Origin: Mesorhizobium sp. YIM 152430
Lineage (GTDB): Bacteria; Pseudomonadota; Alphaproteobacteria; Rhizobiales; Rhizobiaceae
DNA: 64,000 nt
Direction: 5' to 3'
NCBI RefSeq assembly: GCF_029210365.1
Contig: NZ_JARGES010000018.1
Coordinates: 372,001-436,000, forward strand
Below the pieces are notes generated by a model. It was not told where the DNA came from and made no database searches. It saw nothing but the letters and a program-made list of their open reading frames with translations. Positions within the stretch are counted from its first letter, which is position 1, and every line of letters starts with the position of its first letter. The translations under genes were made by a program, and so were the position numbers. Positions 35,153-44,601 of the stretch are shown piece after piece.

Positions 35153-35805
35153 CGAGACCCGGCCACGGTCGCCGGGAGCCGACAGCAACCCTTAAGGCCC
35201 GGAGTGGGGCGGGCAGGCGCTTCGCGCCAACACGGTCCGGAGCCGCGGGGGTTGAGGGCGGAAACCGCTCGGCCGTAGGGGATCAGTCAGTCGGAGGGCA
35301 TGTCCTTCCGCGAACGCATCACGGAGAAACCGCAGAACCTTCCTCCTTGCCGGCCCGGCCATCGGTCGTGGCCTCTTACCCGCGCCATCTCGGGAAACAG
35401 CGCGATCGCCGCGCCTGTCTCAAGCGCATGCCGATCTCGGATTGCTGATGAGGAACAGCGCCGGCACCGGCGTCCGGGCGAATGGCGCCGTTACCATCTC
35501 CGGGGCAACGGTGACGGCTCGTGCGCGCCTGAAGGGATGAAGCATGGCTCCGGCTCGCCGCGCTGCCACGCCACGGTGGGCCGACCGGGAAGGCGTCGAG
35601 AGCACCAAAGACGCGATCACGCTGATTGGGACGTCCCGCGCCGGCTAGATGCGGAGACGGCGATGCGAAGACGGAGCGGATACCGGCGGCCAGCCCGTCA
35701 TGGGCGAGGTTCGGAGAGCTGGTGGAGATGCCGTCGAGGCCCTTTGTCATGGGAGCGGCCACTTGCATCGCCGATTGGCCATTTTTGATTTCATCGGAAA
35801 GTGCG
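35153..35805. other. Gene-poor region between ssb and the HEPN-like gene
   Basis: About 650 bases. Several frames are open but none has family features. Bases 35581 to 35600 repeat, in the opposite orientation, 20 bases of the ssb coding sequence (34817 to 34836), so part of this stretch may be a decayed ssb copy or rearrangement scar. Confidence 0.4.
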
Positions 35806-37152
35806 ATGATGGCGTGGCTGGAGGGAACGACCTTGGGTAAGGAAACAGAGGAGGCACCTGAAGCGATACGGCTGGCTGTCGCCGACCTTTGGCGTGCGGC
35901 ATGCCGAACGGAGGAAGAAGCTTATAGCTCGGCAGCATTTCGGTTGCTTGAGAGCAATTGCGCTTTGATCTATCCCGACATGAGCGGTTCTCGGCTCTCG
36001 AAACGTCCTTCCGGTGATTCATCGCGAAAGGAACTGCGGACGGCACTCGAAAACTTCTTCCGCTGGAATGAGGCACCTTGGCATTCAGGCAGCCTGCAAA
36101 CTGCCGATGACACAGCACGGAAGCTGCATCGCGCTTTCTTGGTCGAGGAAGTGACGCGATTCCATTACGCGCCCCTCGATCGCCTCGATCTGGACGATTC
36201 AAGTCAGCGGCCGCACCAAAGCGTCGAGAATGTGCGTTTCGGGACGAACGAGATCGCCCTTCTCAGACGCGGGGAACTCGGTCGGCGCGTGCGGCATGAT
36301 GCGCTAAAACGCTTCGGCCGTTGGCAGCAATTTCCCGTCGAAAGATTGGATGGGTTCTATTGGCTTGTCACGAGCGAGTCCGAGCCGGCTGGTGCGCTAT
36401 GGGAACGCACTTGGCTTGGCGTGCTTCACAAGCGATGGGATGAGATCGGCAAGGTTCCAGTGTTCGAGCCGACGTTTCCGTCGCCTGTGGAGGACGCGCT
36501 ATTTGTGCTGCTTTTGTGTCTTAGCAAGGAGTCGATTGACGGCTCGTGGGAACCGTTTGACGTTCCCTGGGTCTATTCGTTCTCCGACGATCCGTTCGCT
36601 GACGCGCCGCGCGCGCCCGACGCGGCGGCTATGACCTGGACCCTCATCGGTCATCCGGACGAGGAGATCGAAGTTCCCGATCGGTCGGAGTCTTTCGAGC
36701 TTGGCCGACAACAACTCGACACACTCGAACAGCGATGGCGGTTGCTTCAAAAGGTGCTTGCAAAGCGAGGCACAGAGAGAGCGATCTTACATCCGCTGAC
36801 TAAGCACTTCTTCGTCAAAGCTCTCTCGGAAGAAGGGATCGACGAGATCGTTGTGAACATAAGCTGTATCGAGGCGACCTTGATGCTCAGGGAACATCGC
36901 GGCCGCGAGAAGATGAAGCGCAGATACAGACGTCTCGTTGATGACGACAACGAAGCGGACTGGCTGGAGCGCGGTTACACGTTGAGAGACGAGTATCTGC
37001 ACAGTCTCGGCCATCCGAATGGGACGATCTCGTGGGATGACCTCGGGCACATTCGGCTAAGCGTTGCCAAGGCGGTGGAGCGGTATCTTGATCTGATTGA
37101 CGAGAAGGCTGAGTTGAATCGGGAAGAACTGCTCCGTTCTTTGGAAACGTGA
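35806..37152 (+). CDS. Hypothetical protein with a C-terminal HEPN-like Rx4H motif; candidate defence cargo
   Basis: A 448-residue protein on the strand opposite to the backbone, with visibly lower GC than its neighbours. I recognise no N-terminal domain (residues 1 to 300). The C-terminal region (about 335 to 435) is all-helical and contains RDEYLH, an Rx4H motif at Arg394 and His399, within LERGYTLRDEYLHSLG and followed by two helices (HIRLSVAKAVERYLDLI). This layout resembles Apea-like HEPN domains, which are RNases in phage defence and toxin systems. Start: ATGATG at 35806 with GGAAAG upstream; the frame is open further to 35626. No antitoxin partner is obvious nearby. Confidence 0.6.
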   Translation: MMAWLEGTTLGKETEEAPEAIRLAVADLWRAACRTEEEAYSSAAFRLLESNCALIYPDMSGSRLSKRPSGDSSRKELRTALENFFRWNEAPWHSGSLQTADDTARKLHRAFLVEEVTRFHYAPLDRLDLDDSSQRPHQSVENVRFGTNEIALLRRGELGRRVRHDALKRFGRWQQFPVERLDGFYWLVTSESEPAGALWERTWLGVLHKRWDEIGKVPVFEPTFPSPVEDALFVLLLCLSKESIDGSWEPFDVPWVYSFSDDPFADAPRAPDAAAMTWTLIGHPDEEIEVPDRSESFELGRQQLDTLEQRWRLLQKVLAKRGTERAILHPLTKHFFVKALSEEGIDEIVVNISCIEATLMLREHRGREKMKRRYRRLVDDDNEADWLERGYTLRDEYLHSLGHPNGTISWDDLGHIRLSVAKAVERYLDLIDEKAELNREELLRSLET

Positions 37153-37245
37153 GTGTCGGGCTCGCGTGACCCATCGGCGTCGACCATGTGAACCATTTCC
37201 CGGCAGCGATCTGATCAAGTCCGCCCGGAGGGGCGATAGAAGGCT

Positions 37246-37662
37246 TCAGCGCGGCGTGAAGGCGGCGGCGTGGGCGCTGATGTTCAACAGCGCGGCGATG
37301 CCGACGAACAGGCCGCCGGTGCCGCATAGAAGATTTAGCGCAACCGTCGACTCGATGACGTTCTGCGCGACGCCATGCACCACCGCATAGCCTGCCAGGG
37401 CGGCGGGCGCGGCGAATAGCACGAGGACGGGAAGACGCAGGAGGGGTGCCCGCACGAAGGCGAGGACGGCGGCGGCGACCAGAACGGAAAGGCCGGCAGC
37501 GCCGAGCGCGGCGACGATGGACATGGCAATCCCCGCATCGACCGCATGGACGTAGCGGAACGCGGCAAGCCCGACCATGAACGGGAGGGCGTAGACCGCG
37601 AAGTGCCATGCGATCATGGTGAGCGCGATCGACAGCGAGACGGCAAGCAGGATGAGGGTCAT
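37246..37662 (-). CDS. Four-helix membrane protein of the element backbone
   Basis: A 138-residue protein starting MTLILLAVSLSIALTMIAWHF, with four predicted membrane helices and short loops. It is convergent with the HEPN-like gene and ends with ISAHAAAFTPR. Similar small membrane proteins lie between ssb and DUF2493 in related elements, but the function is unknown. Confidence 0.6.
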   Translation of the reverse strand: MTLILLAVSLSIALTMIAWHFAVYALPFMVGLAAFRYVHAVDAGIAMSIVAALGAAGLSVLVAAAVLAFVRAPLLRLPVLVLFAAPAALAGYAVVHGVAQNVIESTVALNLLCGTGGLFVGIAALLNISAHAAAFTPR

Positions 37663-37801
37663 GGAAGCCTCCGGATGATCGGTCCAAGGATCACGACAGG
37701 CTGTCCGACGATACGCTCCGCCTGCGACTTTGCTTCTATGCCGGTGCTGCGAGGATGCACGGATTTGACTCCTTTTGCTGGCGATCGTCAAGCGGCGGCG
37801 C

Positions 37802-38743
37802 CTAAGCGCCACCCCGATCGCGGAAATCGTAGACGTTGATGCCGAGCTTCCTCGCCTTGTCGGCAAGGTTGCCCTGGATGCCGCCGCCGGGAAAGACGAT
37901 GACGCCGATCGGAAGCGTTTCGAGCACGGTGTCGTTGCGCTTGAAGGGCGCCTGCTTCGCCGGATACTTGGCGAAGTCGGGCGGGAACGGAACGGTCGGC
38001 ACCTTGCGGTTCGCCGCCCACTTGTCGGCGATCAGGTCGGTGCCGGTCCTGGCGCCGCCATGCAGGAGGACCATCTGCGGATACTTGGCGTGAACCTTGT
38101 CGAGCACGCCCCAGATGAGAGCGTGGTCGTTGAAGGTGTTGGCGCCGGAGACCGCGATCCTCGGGCCTGCCGGGATCAGCACCTCGGCGTCCGCCCTGCG
38201 GCGGGCGGAGATGAAGTCGCGGCTGTCGACCAGCGCCGAGGTCAGGTTGCGGTGGTTGACCATCGAGCCGGAACGCGGCCGCCAGCTTGAGCCGGTGTGG
38301 CGCTCGTAGTGTTCGGCGGCCTGGTCGCGCATCAGCTCGAAGGCGTCGCGCCGCTCGATCATGGTCTGGCCCTCGGCCGTAAGGCGCTCCAGCTCGACCG
38401 CCTTGATCTCGGTGCCGTCCTGTTCCCGCTGGAGGCGGCGCTGGGACTGCTCGTTGTCGTCCAGCGTGCGCTCGATCCGCTGGACGGCGCGGTGGAAGAG
38501 ATTGACGGTCGACCAGAGCAGGTCGTCGAGATCGGGTTCGAGGCGGGTGTCGCCAAGCGTGGCGATGAGGGCGTCGAAGATGTCTGCGATGGCTCCGGCC
38601 ACCGTGCTGCCCTCGGGCAGCGGCCTCGGACCGGGCTCGTCCTCGAAGGGGCGCCAGCCATAGAGCTGGAGTTCGGTGAGCAGGCGGTCGGTTGGGGATG
38701 AGGCGTGCTGCGGCTCGAAGCCGTCTTCGTGTTCGCTTCCCAT
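37802..38743 (-). CDS. DUF2493 (SLOG/YspA-like) protein
   Basis: A 313-residue protein starting MGSEHEDGFEPQHASS. The N-terminal 180 residues are helical (possible coiled coil at ERTLDDNEQSQRRLQREQDG). The C-terminal DUF2493 domain shows RIAVSGANTFNDHALIW, LHGGARTGTDLIADKWA and IVFPGGGIQGNLADKARKLG, a Rossmann-like SLOG fold that may bind a nucleotide or nucleotide-derived signal. The gene is a standard part of these elements; its role is unknown. Confidence 0.8.
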   Translation of the reverse strand: MGSEHEDGFEPQHASSPTDRLLTELQLYGWRPFEDEPGPRPLPEGSTVAGAIADIFDALIATLGDTRLEPDLDDLLWSTVNLFHRAVQRIERTLDDNEQSQRRLQREQDGTEIKAVELERLTAEGQTMIERRDAFELMRDQAAEHYERHTGSSWRPRSGSMVNHRNLTSALVDSRDFISARRRADAEVLIPAGPRIAVSGANTFNDHALIWGVLDKVHAKYPQMVLLHGGARTGTDLIADKWAANRKVPTVPFPPDFAKYPAKQAPFKRNDTVLETLPIGVIVFPGGGIQGNLADKARKLGINVYDFRDRGGA

Positions 38744-39063
38744 CTGCGTGGTCTCCTTCGTCGGTCCGACCGCGACCCTCGCGGCCTTCATGGCGTCGGA
38801 AGCCCACGGGCGGCCCGGACTGGCAGCCCTCGCTCGCGAGGGCCTTGATGGCTAAGCCCGGCAATCTTGTTTCGCGATGCAAAGGCGGGGCTCGCCCCGC
38901 CGGCGGACGATAGCCGGAGCGCCGCCATTGCTTGTCCGGGCCGTTTGTGGGCTCGATCGCCCTCTGGGAAGGCCGGGTGGCGGTCTCTGCCGACGATCGC
39001 GGGAGCCGCGCGGAAGCGAACCGGGGACGGCGGCCGCGCCGCCTGCTCCATCCCCGATCCCGA
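38744..39063. other. Intergenic region with two GC hairpins
   Basis: Holds a hairpin at 38884 to 38901 (GGCGGGG-CTCG-CCCCGCC, followed on the minus strand by TTTGC, perhaps the terminator of the Toprim gene). A second lies at 38826 to 38843 (GCCCTCGC-TC-GCGAGGGC). No gene seen. Confidence 0.45.
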
Positions 39064-40104
39064 CTATGCCGCCAGGGCCATGAAGCGGCTGGCGTCCTCA
39101 TGGACGAGCTGAGGCCGCATCTGCGCCCGAAGGGCCTCCGGGCCGTGGAGCCGCAGATCCTCGTTGAAGTCCTCGAGCCGTGGCGACAGCACGATCGCCT
39201 CGATCCCGGCGCTCGCCGCCCGCTCGACCAGACGGTCCCGCGCACCGTCGCCGGCCGGATCGCGGTCGCGCAGGATGTAGAGCCTGCGCAGCGTCGCCGG
39301 GAACAGGATCGCGGCGAGATGGGCGGCCGAGGTCGCCGCCAGCATCGGCATCATGGGCAGGACCATGCGGGGCGACAGCACCGTCTCGATGCCTTCGCCG
39401 GCCGCCAGCACATCGTCCGACGCGCCGAAGCGGATGCCGTGGCCGAGCAGGTCGCCCATCGCCCGCCTCGGCGTGTCGACGGCAGCCTTCCCCGATCCGT
39501 CCGGCGCGAGCCAGGTGCGATGCGCCCCGGTAAGCCGGCCGTCAAGGTCGGTGACGGCGGCGATCAACGCCGGCAAGGTCTTTCTCGGGCTGTGCTCGTC
39601 AGGCCGGTAATAGCAGCGCGGATGGAACCGTAGGCTGGAGATGCCGGAGAGGTCCGTGATGCCGCGCCGGCGCAAATAGGTTTGCGCGAGCGTGCCGCGG
39701 ATCGGCTTCGATATGCCGAACAGGCGCCGTGCCGCTTCGGGCGAGCCGGATGCGCGCCGGCTCGCCTTCCCGGCCGCCGTTCCGGTGTCCGGTTCGGGAT
39801 GAGGCAGGCTGAGGAAGCGTCGCGCCTCGTCGGCTATGTCCTTGAAGTCGACGAGGCCGAGGCTTTCGCGGACAATATCGAGCATGTCGCCATGCTCGCC
39901 GGTGGCGGCATCGGTCCAGTGGCCGGGCGGTCCCTTGGCCGAGCTGCGCAGCCGGACGAAGGTGGAGCGGCCGGGCAGGTTCCGGGCGTCCCCGACCAGC
40001 CAGTAATTGCCCTGGCGTCGTCCGTTGGACAGATAGTGGCGGCAAGCCGCCTCGGCATGGAGGCCGAGACGGCGGGCAAGCTCGGAAGCGTCGAGACGGG
40101 GCAT
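39064..40104 (-). CDS. Toprim-domain primase-like protein (DUF7146 type)
   Basis: A 346-residue protein starting MPRLDASELARRLGLHAEAACRHYLSNG. The Toprim Glu is in LAAGEGIETVLS and the DxD in YILRDRDPAGDG. The N-terminal region has the primase-helicase-like blocks GDMLDIVRE and YLRRRGI. There is no zinc finger. Such proteins are thought to prime the incoming strand. Its ATG overlaps the stop of the helicase gene (TAATG). Confidence 0.82.
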   Translation of the reverse strand: MPRLDASELARRLGLHAEAACRHYLSNGRRQGNYWLVGDARNLPGRSTFVRLRSSAKGPPGHWTDAATGEHGDMLDIVRESLGLVDFKDIADEARRFLSLPHPEPDTGTAAGKASRRASGSPEAARRLFGISKPIRGTLAQTYLRRRGITDLSGISSLRFHPRCYYRPDEHSPRKTLPALIAAVTDLDGRLTGAHRTWLAPDGSGKAAVDTPRRAMGDLLGHGIRFGASDDVLAAGEGIETVLSPRMVLPMMPMLAATSAAHLAAILFPATLRRLYILRDRDPAGDGARDRLVERAASAGIEAIVLSPRLEDFNEDLRLHGPEALRAQMRPQLVHEDASRFMALAA

Positions 40105-43100
40105 TATGCGGCCTCCCGTTCGCTGAAGCGCTCGACCGACCATCGGTCGAGCAGCCTCGCCAGCACCGCGACCCCGCTCGCGTCGGTGGGAACGAACATG
40201 CGTAGTTTCCACGAGATGATCTCGTGGAACAAGCCGTAGGCCGAGAGACGCTCGCGCATCGTGTCGGTGAAGCCCGACAGCTCGATGCGGTGGGCGCCCA
40301 TGACGCGGACGCGGCGAAGCTGGAGCCCATCGTCGAGGTCGATGATGGTCCTCCCCTCCATCAGCGCCGCGAACGCCTCGTCGGCAGAGAGCGAGACCGA
40401 TCCGGTCGTCACCGCGTTCGCCGCCCATGCCGGCGAGACCCTGCGGCCGATGATGCGCTCGCCGTCATCGGTCTGAAGCCGGTAGACGCGCGAGGACTCG
40501 TTGGGCAGGCGTCGCCAGATCGGCAGCAGCAGGCCGGTGACGATGTGGATGGTGGAATCCGAGAACTCCGGCACCTCCGCCACCTCTGCCTGCCAGACCG
40601 ATGCGAAGGCGTCTCGGTCCGCCTCGACCCAATGGCTTCCGACCATCGCACCGAACGGGATGGTGTGAGCCTCCATCGGCCGGATCAGCCGGACGCGATA
40701 CTGGACATCGCCATCGTCGGTCATCACGGACGGCGCATGGACCCGCACCGCGGCGCGGCCGGAGCGTTCGTTGACCAGCAGCTTCGCGCGCGGGTCAAGG
40801 AGATGGTCGAGCGCGGCATCGAGCGTGACCGGCCGGTTGCGCTTGCGCTCGGAGATGGTGAGAAGCCGGGTCTCGGCGCCGGTGCCGGGATGCGTGTAGA
40901 TCGTCTCCCTTCCGGTGACGACGAAGCTCTCGGCGCTCAGCGTCTCCAGGCCGGCATCGTAGCTGCCCGACGCGATGGCGCCTTCGATCCGCGCGTTCAG
41001 CAACCCCTCGAAGGCGGTGAAGATGATGCCTTGCATCTCGATGGTGAGCGCGAGCAGCCGGTTGAGGAAGGTGGTGATCGGCGGCAACTCGTCCTTGATG
41101 CCGGTCGAATCCATCAGCTTTAGGCCGGTCGACGCCTCGAACTTCCCCAGCGAGCAGCCCTCGACCTTGCCGCGCACGATCAGCATGTAGAGCTGGCGCA
41201 GCGCGTCGCGGGCATAATGCGATTCCAGATTGTCCTCCGGGCGGAACAGGCCCTGACCGCCGGTCTGCCGCTGGCCGCGCGTGATCGCGCCCAGCGTGTC
41301 GAGCCGGCGCGCGATCGTGCTGAGAAACCGCTTCTCGGCCTTGACGTTGGTGGCGATCGGCCGGAACAGGGGCGGCTGCGCCTGATTGGTCCGGTGCGTG
41401 CGGCCGAGCCCCTGGATGGCGGCGTCGGCCTTCCAGCCGGGTTCGAGGAGATAGTGGACGCGCAGCCGTGTGTTCCGCGCCGACAGTTCGGCGTGGTAGC
41501 TGCGGCCCGTTCCGCCCGCGTCCGAGAAGACCAGAACCCGCCTCTGGTCGTCCATGAAGGCGGCGGTCTCCGCGAGATTGGCCGAGCCGGCGCGGGTCTC
41601 GACGACGAGCCGATCGTGGCCGCCATTGCTCGTCCTGCGGACGATGCGGCGCGACCGGCCGGTGACTTCGGCCACGATGTCGGTGCCGAAGCGCTGGACG
41701 ATCTGGTCGAGCGCGCCGGGAACGGGCGGCAGGCTCGCCAGCTTCGCGATCAGCGTATCCCGGCGGGCGACGGCCTCGCGGCTCTCGACCGGCTGGCCGT
41801 CGCGCGTGACGGGCCGCGACGACAGCCTGCCCTCCGAGTCGGTGAAGGGCTCGTAGAGCTGCACCGGGAAAGAATGGCGAAGGTAGTCCAGGACATACTC
41901 GCGAGGCGTTATGTCAACGCGGACGTCGTTCCATTCCTCCGTGGGAAGCTCCGCCAGCCTGCGCTCCATCAGCGCCTCGCCGGTCGAGACGATCTGCACC
42001 ACGGAGGCATGGCCCGCCTCCAGATCGCGCTCGATCGAGCGGATCAGGGTGGGCGTCTTCATGCTGGTGAGCAGATGGCCGAAGAAGCGCTGCTTGGCCG
42101 ACTCGAATGCGGAGCGCGCGGCGGACTTTGCCTGCTTGTTCAGCGTGCCGGAGCCGCCTTCGCCTCCGCCGATGATGTTGGCGGCCTGCATGGCGGCGTC
42201 GAGGTTGTTGTGGATGATGGCGAACGCCCCGGCATAGGCGTCGTAGATGCGGGTCTGCTCGGGCGTTAGCTCGTGCTCGACCAGCTCGTATTCCACGCCG
42301 TCGAAGGAGAGCGAGCGCGCGGTGTAGAGGCCGAGCGCGCGCAGGTCGCGGGCCAGCACCTCCATCGCCGCAACACCGCCGGCCTCAATCGCCTCGACGA
42401 ACTCGGCCCGCGTCGAGAACGGGAAGTCCTCGCCGCCCCACAAGCCCAACCTCTGCGCATAGGCCAAATTGTGAACCGTGGTGGCGCCGGTCGCCGAGAC
42501 ATAGACGACGCGGGCGTCGGGAAGCGCATGCTGGAGACGAAGCCCGGCGCGGCCCTGCTGCGACGGAGCGGCATCGCCCCGCTCGCCCTTGCCGCCGACG
42601 GCGTTCTGAAGCGCGTGGCATTCGTCGAAGATGACGACGCCATCCCAGTCGGCGCCGAGCCAGTCCACGATCTGCTGGACGCGCGACGCCTTCTCGCCGC
42701 GCTCGTCGGTCCTGAGCGTGGCGTAGGTGGTGAACAGGATGCCTTCCGGCAGCGTGATCGGCTTGCCCTGCGGGAAGCGCGACTGCGGCGTAATCAGCAG
42801 GCGCTCCATGCCGAGCGCCGACCAATCCCGTTGCGCGTCTTCGAGCAGCTTGTCCGACTTCGAGATCCACAGCGCCTTGCGGCGGCCTCTCATCCAGTTG
42901 TCGAGGATGATGCTCGCGGATTCGCGGCCCTTGCCGACGCCGGTGCCGTCACCGATCATGAAGCCGCGCCGGAAGCGGACGGAACCACTCGCGTCGTCGG
43001 CAGCGGCCGTCACGACGTCGAAGGTCTCATCGACCGTCCACGCGCCGGCGAGATAATCGGAATGGGCCTCGCCGGCATAGATCAGGGTTTCGAGCTGGGC

Positions 43101-44459
43101 ATCCGACAGGAGGTCGCGGATGTTGGCCGGCAGGCGCGGCCGGTAGCTCGGCTTCGGCGGCGCGACGGACGCCATCGCCGCCGACTGCACCAGCTTGGTC
43201 GGATGAGGCTGCGCGCCGGGGATGCGGATCGACTGGAGCGCGTATTCCTCATAGATGGAATCGGTGATGCCGGCGCTCCCGGCATCCTGGCGGTCGATGA
43301 TCTCGTAGCTGAGGTCAACGCCTTCCGGCTCGGCTAGGGGCTTCCTCGGCGCGGCCTTTGCGGAGCGGGCGAGATAGCCGCGCACGGTGCGGGGCGCGGG
43401 CGTGGCGGCGACCGGAACCGCGACGGCGGGATCGACCGGCAGGCGGGCCGGCACATGCTCGGCAACCCAGCCCATCAGCGCATCCGCGTCGGGCGCGATG
43501 CCGAGCGACGCGGGAAAGACTGTGGGATCGTCGGCCGGCTGCTTGTCGATGACGGTCAGCCGCGTCGGGAACGTCGTGCCGTGCTTGGCATAGACGGCGC
43601 CGTCGATGGCGGCCGTGAATACGACACGGCCGCGTTCCTGCAGACGGGCGTAGGCGGAAGCCCATTCGGGTGCGTCGGGTGCGAAGTTGGCGCCGGTGAT
43701 GGTGACAAGGCGGCCGCCGGGAGCGAGGCGCGCCAGCGCAGAGGCGACATGGCGGAATGCCGCGTCCGCCATGCGGGTCTCGACATGCGCCATGACCGAG
43801 AATGGCGGGTTCATCAGCACCACGGTCGGCGTCACGGCCAGGTCGAGGTGGTCGTCGATCTGGGCCGCATCGAAGCGCGTGACGGACAGGGCCGGAAAGA
43901 GGGAGGAGAGGAGCGAGGCGCGGGTCTCGGCCAGCTCGTTGAGGACGAGCGTGCCCCCGGCGATCTCGGCCAGGATGGCGAGCAGGCCGGTGCCGGCCGA
44001 GGGCTCCAGCACGCGGTCGGCCGGCGTGATCGCGGCGGCGGTGGCCGCGACCAGGCCGAGCGGGATCGGGGTCGAGAACTGCTGGAAGGATTGCACCTCC
44101 TCGGAGCGGCGCGTGTGGGTCAGCATCAGCGCCGCGATGCGTTCCAGCAGCGGCAGGCTCGCAGCGGGAGAGCCGCTCTTGCGGAGCAGCGCCTTGCCGA
44201 ACTTGCGCAGGAACAGCACCGTGGCCGCCTCGCAGGCTTCGTAGGCGGTCTTCCAGTTCCATGCGCCCGCCGCGTCGGAGCCGCCGAAGGCGGTTTCCAT
44301 CGCGTGGCGCAGCGCCGGAGCGTCGATGCGCTGGCCGCGTTCGAGATGGGGGAGAAGGAGCTGCGCGGCCGCGAGGATGGCGGCGGCGGTGCCGGGCTCG
44401 GAGGCGAGCGGGATCGGCGCGGCAGCGTTGGCGGCCACGGTAGCGGGCATCATGTTCAT
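40104..44459 (-). CDS. Fused class I methyltransferase and strawberry-notch-like helicase
   Basis: A 1451-residue protein. Residues 100 to 280 form a Rossmann methyltransferase domain (LEPSAGTGLLA; catalytic NPPF in VVLMNPPFSV). Residues 460 to 1150 form a superfamily 2 ATPase: Walker A in GDGTGVGKGRES, Walker B FDECHALQ and a strawberry-notch middle region (SDAGGTGRSYH). NPPF indicates N6-adenine or similar amino methylation. Proteins of this type are hallmark genes of these elements, presumably protecting or remodelling the element DNA. A structured leader lies upstream. Confidence 0.85.
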   Translation of the reverse strand: MNMMPATVAANAAAPIPLASEPGTAAAILAAAQLLLPHLERGQRIDAPALRHAMETAFGGSDAAGAWNWKTAYEACEAATVLFLRKFGKALLRKSGSPAASLPLLERIAALMLTHTRRSEEVQSFQQFSTPIPLGLVAATAAAITPADRVLEPSAGTGLLAILAEIAGGTLVLNELAETRASLLSSLFPALSVTRFDAAQIDDHLDLAVTPTVVLMNPPFSVMAHVETRMADAAFRHVASALARLAPGGRLVTITGANFAPDAPEWASAYARLQERGRVVFTAAIDGAVYAKHGTTFPTRLTVIDKQPADDPTVFPASLGIAPDADALMGWVAEHVPARLPVDPAVAVPVAATPAPRTVRGYLARSAKAAPRKPLAEPEGVDLSYEIIDRQDAGSAGITDSIYEEYALQSIRIPGAQPHPTKLVQSAAMASVAPPKPSYRPRLPANIRDLLSDAQLETLIYAGEAHSDYLAGAWTVDETFDVVTAAADDASGSVRFRRGFMIGDGTGVGKGRESASIILDNWMRGRRKALWISKSDKLLEDAQRDWSALGMERLLITPQSRFPQGKPITLPEGILFTTYATLRTDERGEKASRVQQIVDWLGADWDGVVIFDECHALQNAVGGKGERGDAAPSQQGRAGLRLQHALPDARVVYVSATGATTVHNLAYAQRLGLWGGEDFPFSTRAEFVEAIEAGGVAAMEVLARDLRALGLYTARSLSFDGVEYELVEHELTPEQTRIYDAYAGAFAIIHNNLDAAMQAANIIGGGEGGSGTLNKQAKSAARSAFESAKQRFFGHLLTSMKTPTLIRSIERDLEAGHASVVQIVSTGEALMERRLAELPTEEWNDVRVDITPREYVLDYLRHSFPVQLYEPFTDSEGRLSSRPVTRDGQPVESREAVARRDTLIAKLASLPPVPGALDQIVQRFGTDIVAEVTGRSRRIVRRTSNGGHDRLVVETRAGSANLAETAAFMDDQRRVLVFSDAGGTGRSYHAELSARNTRLRVHYLLEPGWKADAAIQGLGRTHRTNQAQPPLFRPIATNVKAEKRFLSTIARRLDTLGAITRGQRQTGGQGLFRPEDNLESHYARDALRQLYMLIVRGKVEGCSLGKFEASTGLKLMDSTGIKDELPPITTFLNRLLALTIEMQGIIFTAFEGLLNARIEGAIASGSYDAGLETLSAESFVVTGRETIYTHPGTGAETRLLTISERKRNRPVTLDAALDHLLDPRAKLLVNERSGRAAVRVHAPSVMTDDGDVQYRVRLIRPMEAHTIPFGAMVGSHWVEADRDAFASVWQAEVAEVPEFSDSTIHIVTGLLLPIWRRLPNESSRVYRLQTDDGERIIGRRVSPAWAANAVTTGSVSLSADEAFAALMEGRTIIDLDDGLQLRRVRVMGAHRIELSGFTDTMRERLSAYGLFHEIISWKLRMFVPTDASGVAVLARLLDRWSVERFSEREAA

Positions 44460-44483
44460 ATGGGAGCCTCAAGGAGAGCGGGA

Positions 44484-44534
44484 ACGGGACGAGCCGACCG
44501 GCGCTCTCTCTCGACCGCACCGGCTCGAACCCGT
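44484..44534 (-). ncRNA. Structured leader element A (upstream of methyltransferase-helicase)
   Basis: On the minus strand ACGGG and CCCGT close an outer stem around CGAGCC/GGCTCG, with a GAGAGAG loop. It is a divergent relative of the leaders at 48435 and 49861, and it shares GAGAGG, then GGCCGGG, then GACGGG on the 5' side. Confidence 0.45.
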
Positions 44535-44601
44535 CCCGGCCTTCCTCTCGCTCTCGGACCACCGGGACCGGCAAGCGCCCGCGCGATCTGCCGGAAGCGG
44601 A

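Noticed and set aside
35300-35788. 162-codon plus-strand frame after ssb
   Set aside because: Composition is Arg-rich and unlike coding sequence here; it includes the degenerate palindrome and the ssb-like scar.
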